A stretch of DNA of 64,000 bases from Gammaproteobacteria bacterium (GTDB taxonomy: Bacteria; Pseudomonadota; Gammaproteobacteria; Pseudomonadales; Pseudohongiellaceae), in assembly GCA_029246545.1 (NCBI GenBank), contig JAQWMX010000010.1:1-64000 (forward strand), given 5' to 3'. Position 1 is the stretch's first letter. Each line of letters opens with the position of its first letter. The notes under the pieces are model-generated. The model was not told where the DNA came from, did no database searches, and saw nothing but the letters and a program-made list of their open reading frames with translations. The position numbers were made by a program, and so were the translations under genes. Below, one piece after another: positions 19,192 to 29,310 of this stretch.

Positions 19192-21231
19192 ATGAGCAGC
19201 TCTTTGCTTTTTTCAGATGAAGGTCAGAATGAGCCTGTCATTGAATCCGAGGATGCCACTGTTAAGGCAAGCAGTACTGCAATTCCATTAATAGAATTAC
19301 AAGAAGTGGCGCGTACCTTTACTACCGGTGGCGGCATTGAAGTACATGCTTTACGTGGAGTCGATTTAAAAATTTACCCTGGTGAATTTCTCGCCATTGT
19401 TGGGCAATCAGGTTCTGGCAAATCAACTTTAATGAATATTTTGGGCTGCTTGGACAGACCGACGGCAGGTAAATATTTGTTTGCTGGCAGAGATATAGAA
19501 AGTTTTGATGCCAACGGTTTAGCTTGGCTACGACGCGAGGCTTTTGGTTTTGTGTTCCAAAGTTATAATTTACTTGGTTCTGAATCAGCATTAGAAAATG
19601 TCCAGGTGCCAGCAGTTTATGCGGGACTAAATGCGCATGAACGTGAAATACGTGCTGAATCATTATTAAGTGCATTAGGTTTGGGTGATCGAATGGATCA
19701 CCGGCCTACTCAGCTATCGGGTGGACAACAACAACGAGTTTCAATTGCAAGAGCAATGATGAATGGTGGCAATGTCATTCTGGCTGATGAGCCAACCGGT
19801 GCGCTTGATACTCAAAGTGGCATAGAAGTCATGGAGTTACTTGAAGATTTAGCGTCGAAAGGCCATACCGTAATACTTATTTCTCATGACCATGAAGTTG
19901 CTGCCCACGCAGATCGTATTATTGAGTTCCGTGATGGTGAGATCGTCAGTGATTCTGGACCCAAAGCTGCCAATGTAGATTCAAAAAACAACACCAAATT
20001 ACGTGAGCTTTTCATGAGCCGTAAGGCTTCTTCAATGATGGCTGGTACGGGTGAGGCAATTAGGATGGCCTTACGTTCATTGAAGGCTAATATATTCCGC
20101 ACCATGCTGACTTTACTCGGCATAGTAATCGGGGTTTCCTCAGTTGTTGCCATGTTGGCTATCGGTGAAGGAGCGCAACAGGAAATTATTCAGATCATGA
20201 ATCAACTGGGCACTAATATCGTAACAGTTAGACCTGAGCGATTACCCGGTTCTTTTAGATCCATGCCATCAACCCTAACGTTAGAAGATGCTGCATTAAT
20301 CGGCACAAATATTCCTAATATTGTTGCAGCAATACCACAAATGCAAAGCCGCAACTCAAATGTTCGCTTTGGTCGAAATGATACGCAGACCTCAGTTGTT
20401 GCAACAACTGGAGATATGCCAGAAGTGGAATCATGGCCGTTGGCTCAAGGTGTTTTTTTTACAAACGGCGATAGCGAAAATATTACCAGTGTTGCAGTGC
20501 TGGGTTCTGAAGCCAGAGCGGATCTTTTCCCGGAAGGTCAGAATCCACTAGGGGAATACATTTTGATCGGCAATATTCCTTTTCAAGTCATTGGCATCTT
20601 AACGTCGAAAGGTGCACAAGGTTTTAACAATCCCGATGACTCTATTTATATTCCGTTTAAAACGGGTGCGGTCAGAGTGTTTGGAAAAGATGAGGCGGAC
20701 GAAATTAGGGTATTAATTGATGATGTTGAGCAGATTGATCAGACCGAACAAAATGTACTTGAGTATTTGACTGCATTGCATGGCACTCAAGATATGAGAA
20801 TTTATCAGAATACCTCTATGTTGGAATCTACTTCTGAATCTCAGAAAACCTTTACCCTGCTGTTGGGTTCTGTTGCAGCAATTTCTCTGCTTGTTGGCGG
20901 AATCGGGGTAATGAACATTATGTTGGTTTCAGTAACGGAGAGAACACGTGAAATTGGGGTAAGAATGGCAACGGGCGCCAGGCAGAGTGACATTCTTTCA
21001 CAATTTTTATCAGAAGCGATTGTGGTTTCCTGCTTTGGGGGTGTAATTGGAATTACCTTAGGCCTTACCGTTGGGCTAATTTTACAAAGGTTTGAAGTCC
21101 CCATTTATTTTTCAAGCACACCGATGTTGCTGGCCTTTACCTGTTCGGTCACCACTGGATTAATTTTTGGTTTCGCCCCAGCAAGAAAAGCTTCTAAACT
21201 TGATCCAGTGGTTGCCTTAGCAAATGAATAA
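19192..21231 (+). CDS. macB: MacB-like ABC transporter (ATPase-permease)
   Basis: Inner-membrane ABC transporter of a MacAB-TolC type pump, acting by mechanotransmission on periplasmic substrates. 679 aa: a variable ~32-residue acidic start, then the nucleotide-binding domain with Walker A GQSGSGKST (71-79), Q-loop FQSYNL, signature LSGGQQQRVSIARA and Walker B VILADEPTGALD. After about residue 285 come the first membrane helix (TMLTLLGIVIGVSSV), a large periplasmic MacB core domain and three C-terminal FtsX helices. The gene overlaps the outer-membrane gene by 8 bp. All ATPase motifs are intact. Confidence 0.95.
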   Translation: MSSSLLFSDEGQNEPVIESEDATVKASSTAIPLIELQEVARTFTTGGGIEVHALRGVDLKIYPGEFLAIVGQSGSGKSTLMNILGCLDRPTAGKYLFAGRDIESFDANGLAWLRREAFGFVFQSYNLLGSESALENVQVPAVYAGLNAHEREIRAESLLSALGLGDRMDHRPTQLSGGQQQRVSIARAMMNGGNVILADEPTGALDTQSGIEVMELLEDLASKGHTVILISHDHEVAAHADRIIEFRDGEIVSDSGPKAANVDSKNNTKLRELFMSRKASSMMAGTGEAIRMALRSLKANIFRTMLTLLGIVIGVSSVVAMLAIGEGAQQEIIQIMNQLGTNIVTVRPERLPGSFRSMPSTLTLEDAALIGTNIPNIVAAIPQMQSRNSNVRFGRNDTQTSVVATTGDMPEVESWPLAQGVFFTNGDSENITSVAVLGSEARADLFPEGQNPLGEYILIGNIPFQVIGILTSKGAQGFNNPDDSIYIPFKTGAVRVFGKDEADEIRVLIDDVEQIDQTEQNVLEYLTALHGTQDMRIYQNTSMLESTSESQKTFTLLLGSVAAISLLVGGIGVMNIMLVSVTERTREIGVRMATGARQSDILSQFLSEAIVVSCFGGVIGITLGLTVGLILQRFEVPIYFSSTPMLLAFTCSVTTGLIFGFAPARKASKLDPVVALANE

Positions 21232-22645
21232 TATCAAAACATTTCTAGTTTCTGTCATTGCTGTTTTAGGCTTGAGTGCCTGTGTCTCTATTGAAGTACC
21301 AGAGTTGCCCGAAGCTGATGTGCCCCAGAATTGGACTGGTCCTGTTTTGGAAGAGGCAGAAGTCTGGCCGACATTAGTTTGGTGGGAAAAATTTCAAGAT
21401 GATGAGCTAAACAGTATTGTTCAATCGGTTAGAGAAAATAATCTCGATTTGCAAAATAATCGCCGTAATCTAGAGGCCGCTCAGATAGTCTTGCGAGAAG
21501 CTGGGTTTAATTTGTTACCAATTCCTGCAGTCAGGATTGGCACAGGAGCACTTTATACAGATAATCTAGGTGCAGCTGAACTTGATAACAATCCAAACAG
21601 CCCAGTCAATCTGACAGGGTCATTTACTTATACGGATATTCTCAGCAAGCCCGCGAACTTTGAAGGTGCAGTAGCCGACTTTGAGTCACGCCGTGCACAG
21701 GTTGCCAATACGGCTTTAAACACCTTAGGCACTGCTACGTCTACTTATTTTCAGATACTTTTAATTCGTGATCAGATATTAGCTGCTCAGCAGAATTTAG
21801 AAAATGCAGAGGCGATTGGTGAAATTACCCAAGCCAGAGTTGATGCCGGCGTCGTTGTTCCAATTAATGCATTACAACAACAAATTGCTATAGAGCAGCA
21901 GCGCGCAAATATCAGAAGTTTGCTACAAAATGAATTGTCAGCCTTATCTTCGCTTGCTCTTATTCTAGGGCGTTCTGTGCAAGATTTTAATATAGAAGGA
22001 GATAGCCTTGAGGGCATTCTGATTCCTAGCTTACGCCCTGGAATTCCTTCAGATCTTTTGCGCAGGCGTCCTGATTTAGTGCAGGCGGAAGCGGCATTGC
22101 AACAAGCAGCTGTGCAGGTGGAGTTGAGTCGTCTCAACTTCTTTCCGACTATTTCTTTGACAGGTAGTGCAAATGCTTCAAGTACTTCTTTGGGTGAATT
22201 ACTTTCTTCACCAGATACGGTGATTAATCTAGGTACTGATCTAAGTCAGCTCTTGCTGGATAATGGGGCCCGCCAGCGTGGTCTTGAGCAAAGTAGATTA
22301 AGCCTAGAAAACAGTCTAAATTCTTACCGCAGCGCAGTGTTAAGTGCATTCAATGAAATAGAGGTCTTATTGAGTAATATTCAATTACTTGAAGAATTGG
22401 GTGTAGTAGCTGAACGACAATTAGCCCAAGCAGAAGAGTCATTTAGGCTCGCAGAAGTAAGATATGCGGAAGGTGTAGCAGACTTTCAAACGGTATTGAC
22501 TGCTCAAAACACCCTGTTTTTTCAGCGCACTGCTGTATTAAATAATAAGATTCAACAGCTCAATTCTATGGTTGGGTTTTATCAGGCCTTAGGCGGTGGA
22601 TGGGACGCGGATGATGAGGCAACAATGTCAATTGCTAGTGAATAG
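21224..22645 (+). CDS. Outer-membrane efflux lipoprotein (NodT/TolC family)
   Basis: Outer-membrane channel of the MacAB-like pump. 473 aa with a lipoprotein signal peptide ending LSAC, the lipidated cysteine being C20. Two TolC-type repeats are visible, each with long Ala/Gln/Glu-rich helices (ENNLDLQNNRRNLEAAQ and, in the second half, RQLAQAEESFRLAEVRYAEG) and the RRPDLVQAEAAL motif typical of NodT-family proteins. It is the third gene of the operon, overlapping macB by 8 bp. A dedicated outer-membrane partner suggests a self-contained exporter. Confidence 0.93.
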   Translation: MNNIKTFLVSVIAVLGLSACVSIEVPELPEADVPQNWTGPVLEEAEVWPTLVWWEKFQDDELNSIVQSVRENNLDLQNNRRNLEAAQIVLREAGFNLLPIPAVRIGTGALYTDNLGAAELDNNPNSPVNLTGSFTYTDILSKPANFEGAVADFESRRAQVANTALNTLGTATSTYFQILLIRDQILAAQQNLENAEAIGEITQARVDAGVVVPINALQQQIAIEQQRANIRSLLQNELSALSSLALILGRSVQDFNIEGDSLEGILIPSLRPGIPSDLLRRRPDLVQAEAALQQAAVQVELSRLNFFPTISLTGSANASSTSLGELLSSPDTVINLGTDLSQLLLDNGARQRGLEQSRLSLENSLNSYRSAVLSAFNEIEVLLSNIQLLEELGVVAERQLAQAEESFRLAEVRYAEGVADFQTVLTAQNTLFFQRTAVLNNKIQQLNSMVGFYQALGGGWDADDEATMSIASE

Positions 22646-22825
22646 ACTCAGTTAGCGTCTTTTATTCAATAAATCTTTTCTGTATTGCCTGTAAGTTCCC
22701 TTAATTGATGGCATTTTTCGGTAATTTTGTGTTCTAAAATTTGGACATTCAAGTTCTGGACGTATATTCTCCACTTTGTTCATATAAATGCTTAATTTTA
22801 CCTTCAAGTAAGGTGTTATCACTCG

Positions 22826-24811
22826 ATGATTAACGATATCACCCTTAAAGATCATACCCAAGAAAGGCGGATTTTTCTGTCCCGGCTATTTATCGGCGGC
22901 ATTATTGCAATCCTGCTTGTTGGCTTCTTAATTTCCCGACTTATATACCTACAAATTTATCAGCACGAATACTATTCAACCGCCTCAGATAATAATCGAA
23001 TTTATAGTCAGTCAATCGCACCAACCCGTGGATTAATTTATGACCGCAATGGTGTTTTGCTGGCAGATAATAAGCCAAGTTTTAATCTAACTGTTATACA
23101 GGAAAATGTAGGGGACCTAGATGCCAGTATTGATCTAATACAGAGTTTAATTGAGCTTCCGGAGCAAGATGTGGAAGATTTTAAACAGCGTTTGCGTCGA
23201 CGCAGTGTACCTTTCTCAGCTGTGCCAGTGAGTTTTGCTTTAAATGAAGAAGAAATTGCTAAATTGGCAGTTAACCAATTTCGTTTACCTGGCTTTCAAG
23301 TCGAGGCTCAGCTTGTCAGAAACTATCCCTTGGGCGCTCCTATTGCTCACGCGCTAGGATATCTCAGCAGTATTACTGAAGAAGAACTTCGCAATCTCAA
23401 TGCAGAGGAGTACCGAGGGACTCATCAAATAGGTAAAACTGGCATTGAAAGGTTTTATGAATCTTTGCTGCATGGCCAGGTTGGCTATGAAACAGTAGAA
23501 AAAAATGCGCGTGGTCAGATTATGAATGAGCTTGGCCGTGTCGACCCAATACCAGGTGAAGACCTGATTCTACATCTGGATAGTAACTTGCAATTGGCTG
23601 CCTGGGAGGCCTTAGGTGATTTCCGTGGTGGAGTTGTTGCACTTGATGTAGAAACTGGTGGTGTACTTGCCATGGTTAGTAAACCTTCTTTTGACCCTAA
23701 TCTTTTTGTGGCCGGTATAAGTCAGGCTGCTTATTCATCATTAAATGATCCAATAGAAACGCCATTATTTAATCGTGCTTTGGCAAAATATGCCCCGGGT
23801 TCAACTATGAAACCTTATATAGGGTTGGCTGGGCTAGATTCTGGTGTAAGAACCAGAGAATATCAGGTCCAGGATCCAGGCTATTTCATTTTACAAGGTG
23901 ACAGCCATATCTATCATGACTGGACCTGGTGGACAACTGAAACAGGCCATGACTTAGTGACCTTAGCTAAGGCAATTTACCAATCTTGTGACATTTATTT
24001 TTGGGATATGGCACTTGATCTTGGCATAGACCGTATGGCTGACTATCTTGCAAAGTTTGGCTTTGGCGAAAACACCAGCATTGATATTCCTCATGCAAGC
24101 CGAGGCACATTACCTACTAGAGATTGGAAAATGGAAAACCTGGGCCAGCCTTGGTATCCCGGAGAAACCTTAAACTCAGCGATTGGTCAGGGCTATACGG
24201 AAGCAACTCCATTACAGTTGGCTACTGCAACAATGGTTTTGGCTAATAAAGGAAAATGGCGGCAACCGATTTTACTAAAGAGAGCGGGCCTTCTGAACGC
24301 TGATATTCAATATGAAAGTGCAATTCCTGACATATCACTGCAAAATCCTGATGACTGGGATTTTATGCATCAGGCTATGCAAGATGTAGTGCATAAGGAT
24401 GATGGAGGTTACCGTAATAATGGTACAGCCTATCCCCATATTGCTATGTTGGAAAAAATGCCTTATCACATGGCTGGAAAATCTGGGACTGCCCAAGTTA
24501 TTGGTATGGCAGAAGATTTTGATAATGATGCCGAGGTCCCCGAGCAGTATCGCGATCACGCATTGTTCATTTCTTTTGCTCCAGTTGAAAATCCTACAAT
24601 TGCTCTAGCCGTGTTTATTGAACATGGGGTGGGTGGTAGCGGCGTGGCTGGTCCTATAGCAAAAACTATACTTGATGCTTATTTGTTAAACGAGATTGGT
24701 GAATTAAAGTCAGAGTTCCTTCCAAATCTTGAACCGGAATTAGATCGTGATACAAATCAAGCACCTGAGTTGCAGTTAAGTTCGATTGACTCTATTCAGG
24801 AAGAGTTGTGA
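22826..24811 (+). CDS. mrdA: Penicillin-binding protein 2 (transpeptidase)
   Basis: Elongation-specific peptidoglycan transpeptidase working with RodA. 661 aa: cytoplasmic start, one membrane helix (about 20-45), a pedestal/dimerisation domain beginning with the motif PTRGLIYDRNG, and a transpeptidase domain. The active-site motif STMK has S326 and K329; the KSGTAQV motif occurs near residue 551. Length is close to E. coli PBP2 (633 aa). The stop overlaps the GTG start of mrdB by 4 bp. It begins the mrdA-mrdB-rlpA-dacA-ybeD-lipB-lipA run. Confidence 0.96.
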   Translation: MINDITLKDHTQERRIFLSRLFIGGIIAILLVGFLISRLIYLQIYQHEYYSTASDNNRIYSQSIAPTRGLIYDRNGVLLADNKPSFNLTVIQENVGDLDASIDLIQSLIELPEQDVEDFKQRLRRRSVPFSAVPVSFALNEEEIAKLAVNQFRLPGFQVEAQLVRNYPLGAPIAHALGYLSSITEEELRNLNAEEYRGTHQIGKTGIERFYESLLHGQVGYETVEKNARGQIMNELGRVDPIPGEDLILHLDSNLQLAAWEALGDFRGGVVALDVETGGVLAMVSKPSFDPNLFVAGISQAAYSSLNDPIETPLFNRALAKYAPGSTMKPYIGLAGLDSGVRTREYQVQDPGYFILQGDSHIYHDWTWWTTETGHDLVTLAKAIYQSCDIYFWDMALDLGIDRMADYLAKFGFGENTSIDIPHASRGTLPTRDWKMENLGQPWYPGETLNSAIGQGYTEATPLQLATATMVLANKGKWRQPILLKRAGLLNADIQYESAIPDISLQNPDDWDFMHQAMQDVVHKDDGGYRNNGTAYPHIAMLEKMPYHMAGKSGTAQVIGMAEDFDNDAEVPEQYRDHALFISFAPVENPTIALAVFIEHGVGGSGVAGPIAKTILDAYLLNEIGELKSEFLPNLEPELDRDTNQAPELQLSSIDSIQEEL

Positions 24812-25965
24812 GTTCTTCAGCTTTTGTAAAGCAGCTTAGTGGTGACTTTAATAACCTTGAAAAACGTCTAAGCATTTGGACAAAACTTAACTTAGATCCC
24901 CCCTTACTGTTCGCCCTGGTTGTACTCACTGGTTTTGGCTTGTTGGTGCTTTATAGTGCAACCGATGGTAACCAGGCAGAAATGCGGCGCCAGATTATAT
25001 TTATTGGCTTAGCCTTTATTGTTATGTTTAGTGTCGCTCAGGTTGATGTCAGAGTTATGCGGCGTTGGGCGCCATTGATGTATTTAGGCAGTTTGAGTTT
25101 ACTAATAGCTGTTTTATTTTTTGGATCTACTACAAATGGCGCGCAACGATGGTTAGATCTACCTGGTCTGCCGCGTTTTCAGCCTTCAGAAATCATGAAA
25201 ATCGTCCTGCCCTTAACCTTAGCGGCATATTTCTCAAGACGAGCTATTCCACCAGGTTTAAAGCATATTTTTTGGTCTTTGGTATTGCTGGGCTTACCTG
25301 CTGTTTTAATTGCTATGGAACCAGATTTAGGCACTGCTTTGCTTATTGGAGTCTCAGGTATTTTTGTTTTGTTATTAGCTGGTATTAACTGGAAATTGGT
25401 TGGTTCGGCACTAGGCGTCGGGTTTTTATCTATCCCTGCAATGTGGATTTTCTATTTAAAAGATTACCAACAACAGCGTATTTTAACTTTTTTAAACCCA
25501 GAAAATGATCCGCTTGGTACAGGCTGGAATATTATTCAATCAAAGACAGCAATCGGTTCAGGTGGGATTTACGGTAAAGGTTGGTTGAACGGTGTGCAAT
25601 CCAGGCTGGATTTTTTACCAGAAGGGCAGACTGATTTTATTGTTGCGGTATTGGCGGAAGAATTTGGTTTGGCAGGTGTCTTGTTTTTGTTAGTACTTTA
25701 TATTGCGATTATTGCCAGAGGTTTGTATATAGCAGCGATATCTAGTGACATGTTTACGCGCTTGCTAGCTGGCAGCATTACACTAACTTTTTTTGTGTAT
25801 GTCTTTGTCAACATTGGAATGGTTAGTGGAATATTGCCGGTGGTTGGAGTTCCTTTACCGATGGTGAGTTTAGGGGGTACTTCAATTGTTACACTAATGT
25901 TAGGTTTTGGAATCCTAATGTCTATTCACAGTCATGGAAAAACTGCGTTTCGATACGCTAATTAA
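24808..25965 (+). CDS. mrdB: RodA peptidoglycan glycosyltransferase (SEDS family)
   Basis: Polymerises lipid II into glycan strands during cell elongation, in complex with PBP2. 385 aa, about ten membrane helices. Conserved pieces include GAQRWLDLPGLPRFQPSE, the MEPDLGTALL motif, NPENDPLGTGWNIIQSKTAIGSGG and the C-terminal GVPLPMVSLGGTS. It starts at GTG, overlapping mrdA by 4 bp. In Pseudomonas-type clusters mltB often follows; here rlpA follows directly, 60 bp later. Confidence 0.96.
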   Translation: MSSSAFVKQLSGDFNNLEKRLSIWTKLNLDPPLLFALVVLTGFGLLVLYSATDGNQAEMRRQIIFIGLAFIVMFSVAQVDVRVMRRWAPLMYLGSLSLLIAVLFFGSTTNGAQRWLDLPGLPRFQPSEIMKIVLPLTLAAYFSRRAIPPGLKHIFWSLVLLGLPAVLIAMEPDLGTALLIGVSGIFVLLLAGINWKLVGSALGVGFLSIPAMWIFYLKDYQQQRILTFLNPENDPLGTGWNIIQSKTAIGSGGIYGKGWLNGVQSRLDFLPEGQTDFIVAVLAEEFGLAGVLFLLVLYIAIIARGLYIAAISSDMFTRLLAGSITLTFFVYVFVNIGMVSGILPVVGVPLPMVSLGGTSIVTLMLGFGILMSIHSHGKTAFRYAN

Positions 25966-26025
25966 GTAAGCATTGAATCTTAAAAACTGCGGAGAAATAA
26001 TCATTACTAGTCCAATAATAGTCCT

Positions 26026-26979
26026 ATGGCAGATATAAAGAATTACAAATTAGCTTTGATATCCACTCTGGCTGTTGCATTAACAGCTTGCGTTTCTTCT
26101 CCCTCCTCAAATAATTCCTCGGGCACCATTACTGAAGCGAACGCTGGTCGTTATGACATGGCGAATGACAGCCCCGTTTTAGAAGATATTGATATAAATG
26201 CAATCCCCGAAGTTGTTCCTCAAAACATAAACAGAACAATGGCTGGTAATAGAAGCCCTTATGAAGTTAATGGTACGTATTACACAGTGATGGATACCGA
26301 AGAAGGTTATAAAGAAAGCGGTAATGCATCCTGGTATGGGCGTAAATTTCATGGTCACTTGACTTCTAATGGTGAAATTTACGATATGTTTACCTTTACG
26401 GCTGCTCATAAAAGCTTACCGATTCCAAGTTTTGCAAGAGTAACCAATCTTGATAATGGTAAAAGCATTGTTGTCAGGGTTAATGACCGTGGGCCATTCT
26501 ATGAAGATAGAATTATAGATTTATCCTATGCTGCAGCGGCTAGACTTGATTATGCAGATGTAGGAACCGCTCGGGTTCACATAGAGTCCTTAACGCCTTG
26601 GTTAGACTCAGAGCTAGAATTACAACAAGCTCAAGAGCTAATGCAGGAACCAATTACAGTGTTGGCATCGAATACAGATATCCCAGCAGTCGATCAGGAA
26701 GAAATAGCTGCTGAAAGGCAGCGTATAGAAGAAAATGGTGGGCAAGAATATTTGCAGTTAGGTGCTTTTAGTAATCTGGATAGTGCCGAGAACCTGGTTA
26801 ATGTCGTTATAGCCTTAACAGAACTACCGGTGTTTATTCGCAGCGATGCTAATTCAAGCGCTAATAATATTTTACACCGAGTGCGTTTAGGCCCGCTAAA
26901 TGAGACAATTCAGGTTAATAGTTTAATACAAAGTATTATAGATGCCGGGTTAGGAACTCCATTCAGGGTAAGACAGTAA
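26026..26979 (+). CDS. rlpA: RlpA septal-ring lytic transglycosylase-like lipoprotein
   Basis: Outer-membrane lipoprotein that in Pseudomonas cleaves naked (denuded) glycan strands. 317 aa; lipobox ending LTAC with C22 as the lipidated residue. A double-psi barrel domain covers about 98-190, with NASWYGRKFHGHLTSNGE and the catalytic aspartate in VNDRGPF. A SPOR domain, binding denuded glycan, occupies about 242-317 (EYLQLGAFSNLDSAENLVN). The ~50 residue stretch after the lipobox is low-complexity linker. Confidence 0.93.
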   Translation: MADIKNYKLALISTLAVALTACVSSPSSNNSSGTITEANAGRYDMANDSPVLEDIDINAIPEVVPQNINRTMAGNRSPYEVNGTYYTVMDTEEGYKESGNASWYGRKFHGHLTSNGEIYDMFTFTAAHKSLPIPSFARVTNLDNGKSIVVRVNDRGPFYEDRIIDLSYAAAARLDYADVGTARVHIESLTPWLDSELELQQAQELMQEPITVLASNTDIPAVDQEEIAAERQRIEENGGQEYLQLGAFSNLDSAENLVNVVIALTELPVFIRSDANSSANNILHRVRLGPLNETIQVNSLIQSIIDAGLGTPFRVRQ

Positions 26980-27015
26980 AAAGACGTGTTCCTGCCATAA
27001 AAAAGCCAGATTAAT

Positions 27016-28242
27016 ATGCAAAATTTGAGGGAAATAATGCGAGCAACAACTGATAGCCAGTTTATGATTAAACAAACGAGTATTCACTTTTTTTGGTGGG
27101 CATTTCTAGGTGCACTGCTGTGTGTTGTTAGTTCTAACGCTGTGTTTGCACAACAAGCCAGAATTATTCCTAGAGCACCAGATATTGCTGCAACATCGTA
27201 TGTCTTAATGGATGCGACTACAGGTGATATTTTGGTCGAATCAAACGCTGATATCCCTCTGCCTCCAGCCAGCTTGACTAAAATAATGACAGATTATGTT
27301 GTTGCCATCGAACTCGAAAACGGCAATATATCTCTAGAGGATGAGGTATATATCAGTGTTAAAGCCTGGCAAATGGAAGGTTCTAAGATGTTTATTCAAG
27401 AAGGAACGACTGTCCTCCTAGAAGATCTTGTCTATGGCATGGTTGTACAGTCTGGAAATGATGCCAGCGTGGCTTTAGCTGAGCATGTTGCTGGTAGTGA
27501 AGATGCGTTTGCGGACATGATGAATCAGCATGCTGAAATATTAGGTATGGAAAATTCATATTTCATCAATGCTCATGGCATGCCTCAAGACCAACATGTC
27601 ATGTCAGCTAGAGATTTGTCGACTCTTGCTCAAGCTTTAATTGAACGCTTCCCTGAAAATTATGAGATTTATAGTGTTCCTGAATTTACTTATAACGGTA
27701 TTCGTCAACCTAACCGTAATACTTTATTGTTTCAGGACAGAAATGTGGATGGGATGAAAACGGGTTTCACCGAAGCTGCAGGTTATTGTCTGGTTGCATC
27801 AGCTACTCGAGATGGTATGCGTTTAATTGCTGTTGTCATGGGTACAGATAGTGTTAATTCACGTGCTATTGAAGCGCAAAAATTATTAACCTATGGCTTT
27901 CGTTTCTATGAAACTCATGAACTTTTTACCGGTAATGAAGTGTTAAGCAGTAATGAAGTTTGGTCGGGTAAAAGTAATACTATTGATATAGGCGTGGAAG
28001 ATCAGGTCTTTATTACTATTCCGAATAATAGTAGCGATGAACTTGTTACTGATTTGCAAATTGATGAGTTGCTACGCGCACCAATAACTGCAGGCGATGT
28101 TCTTGGACAAGTTACTATCAGCTTTGATGATCAAGTTTATTATCAAGGTGAGGTCATTGCACTGCAGACTATAGAAAGGGGTAGCCTGATCAAACGAATT
28201 ATGGATTGGTTTACATTATTTTTTATGGGGCTGTTTAGCTAA
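27016..28242 (+). CDS. dacA: D-alanyl-D-alanine carboxypeptidase (PBP5/6 family)
   Basis: Trims the terminal D-Ala from peptidoglycan pentapeptides on the periplasmic side of the membrane. 408 aa with a signal peptide cleaved after VFAQ near residue 46. The start at 27016 gives an unusually long leader; ATGs at 27037 or 27064 would give more normal ones. Active-site motifs: SLTK (S86, K89), SGN (146-148) and KTG (248-250). The C-terminal ~25 residues (SLIKRIMDWFTLFFMGLF) form the expected amphipathic membrane anchor. Confidence 0.95.
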   Translation: MQNLREIMRATTDSQFMIKQTSIHFFWWAFLGALLCVVSSNAVFAQQARIIPRAPDIAATSYVLMDATTGDILVESNADIPLPPASLTKIMTDYVVAIELENGNISLEDEVYISVKAWQMEGSKMFIQEGTTVLLEDLVYGMVVQSGNDASVALAEHVAGSEDAFADMMNQHAEILGMENSYFINAHGMPQDQHVMSARDLSTLAQALIERFPENYEIYSVPEFTYNGIRQPNRNTLLFQDRNVDGMKTGFTEAAGYCLVASATRDGMRLIAVVMGTDSVNSRAIEAQKLLTYGFRFYETHELFTGNEVLSSNEVWSGKSNTIDIGVEDQVFITIPNNSSDELVTDLQIDELLRAPITAGDVLGQVTISFDDQVYYQGEVIALQTIERGSLIKRIMDWFTLFFMGLFS

Positions 28243-28274
28243 ACCACTATTAGTTAAACCAATTTTGATATCTC

Positions 28275-28556
28275 ATGGACACAATACAAACTGATGAAGA
28301 CTCGATAAAAATCGAGTTCCCTTGTGATTACCCCGTCAAAGTGATGGGGAAAAATAGTGGTGATTTTAGCGAAACTATTTTGGAAATTATTCGTCGCCAT
28401 GCGCCGGATTTAAGAGATGAAAATATCAACTTTCGACCTAGCCGTAACAAAAATTATTTAGCAGTTAATGTCATTATTTACGCCACTGGCACCCAACAAC
28501 TACAAGCTTTGTTTGATGATCTCAAGGCCAGTGGTCGGGTTTCAATGGTCCTGTAA
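28275..28556 (+). CDS. ybeD: DUF493/YbeD family protein
   Basis: 93 aa protein of the YbeD family, a small ferredoxin-like alpha/beta (ACT-like) fold of unproven, possibly regulatory, function. The segments [15 protein letters not shown] and [14 protein letters not shown] are typical. It almost always precedes lipB, as here, 5 bp upstream, in the dacA-ybeD-lipB-lipA order. No catalytic residues are known. Confidence 0.92.
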   Translation: MDTIQTDEDSIKIEFPCDYPVKVMGKNSGDFSETILEIIRRHAPDLRDENINFRPSRNKNYLAVNVIIYATGTQQLQALFDDLKASGRVSMVL

Positions 28557-28561
28557 GAATC

Positions 28562-29206
28562 GTGAGCTCTCCTCAAGATATTATCGAAGCAGAGAACTGC
28601 AGGCTGCGTTTTATGGGCTTGCAACCTTATGAAAAAGTTTGGCAGCAAATGCTGGAATTTACTCTTAGTAGAACGCCTTTAAGCATAGATGAGATTTGGG
28701 TATTGCAACATGAGCCGGTATTCACTTTAGGTCAGGCTGGCAAAGATGAACACATACTTAATGCGCAAGACATCCCTGTTGTAAGAACTGATCGCGGCGG
28801 GCAAGTCACCTATCATGGCCCAGGGCAATTGGTCATTTATTTGTTGATTGATGTTCGCAGGTCAAAATTAGGGATCCGATATTTAGTCGACCTGATAGAG
28901 AATTCAATTATTTCGGTACTAGCAACATTTGGTATTAAAGGAGCAACCTTAGCTCGGGCACCAGGTGTTTATGTCGATGAAAAAAAAATTGCGGCTCTTG
29001 GTTTACGAATTAAACAAGGTTGCTCTTATCACGGACTTAGCTTCAATATTGATATGGACTTAAAACCATTTAGTTTTATAAATCCTTGTGGCTATGTTGG
29101 TTTAGAAACAACTCAATTAATTGATCTTTTAGATCAACCTAAAGACGAATTATTTCAGCTTACCCAAGACAAACTGCTAAAAGTTTTGCAGACAAATCTG
29201 ATATAA
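28562..29206 (+). CDS. lipB: Octanoyl-[acyl carrier protein]:protein transferase
   Basis: Moves octanoate from acyl-ACP to the lipoyl domains of 2-oxoacid dehydrogenases and GcvH, the first step of lipoate assembly. 214 aa with a GTG start at 28562. Conserved motifs are [17 protein letters not shown], with the usual active-site glycine/histidine region, KIAALGLRI with the catalytic lysine, and INPCGY with the catalytic cysteine. It is 104 bp upstream of lipA. Confidence 0.96.
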   Translation: MSSPQDIIEAENCRLRFMGLQPYEKVWQQMLEFTLSRTPLSIDEIWVLQHEPVFTLGQAGKDEHILNAQDIPVVRTDRGGQVTYHGPGQLVIYLLIDVRRSKLGIRYLVDLIENSIISVLATFGIKGATLARAPGVYVDEKKIAALGLRIKQGCSYHGLSFNIDMDLKPFSFINPCGYVGLETTQLIDLLDQPKDELFQLTQDKLLKVLQTNLI

Positions 29207-29310
29207 TCTACGACTAATTTATGGCAGCTGAGATTAAATTTAACTTTTATTTAAATTCTCATCTTTTGCTTAATTAATCTGTAAGCTATTAAAATATAAA
29301 AGGTTTTTTA

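Noticed and set aside
22652-22861. 69-codon minus-strand frame between the efflux operon and mrdA
   Set aside because: Overlaps the start of mrdA, has no recognisable features or ribosome-binding site, and composition fits the shadow of AT-rich DNA.
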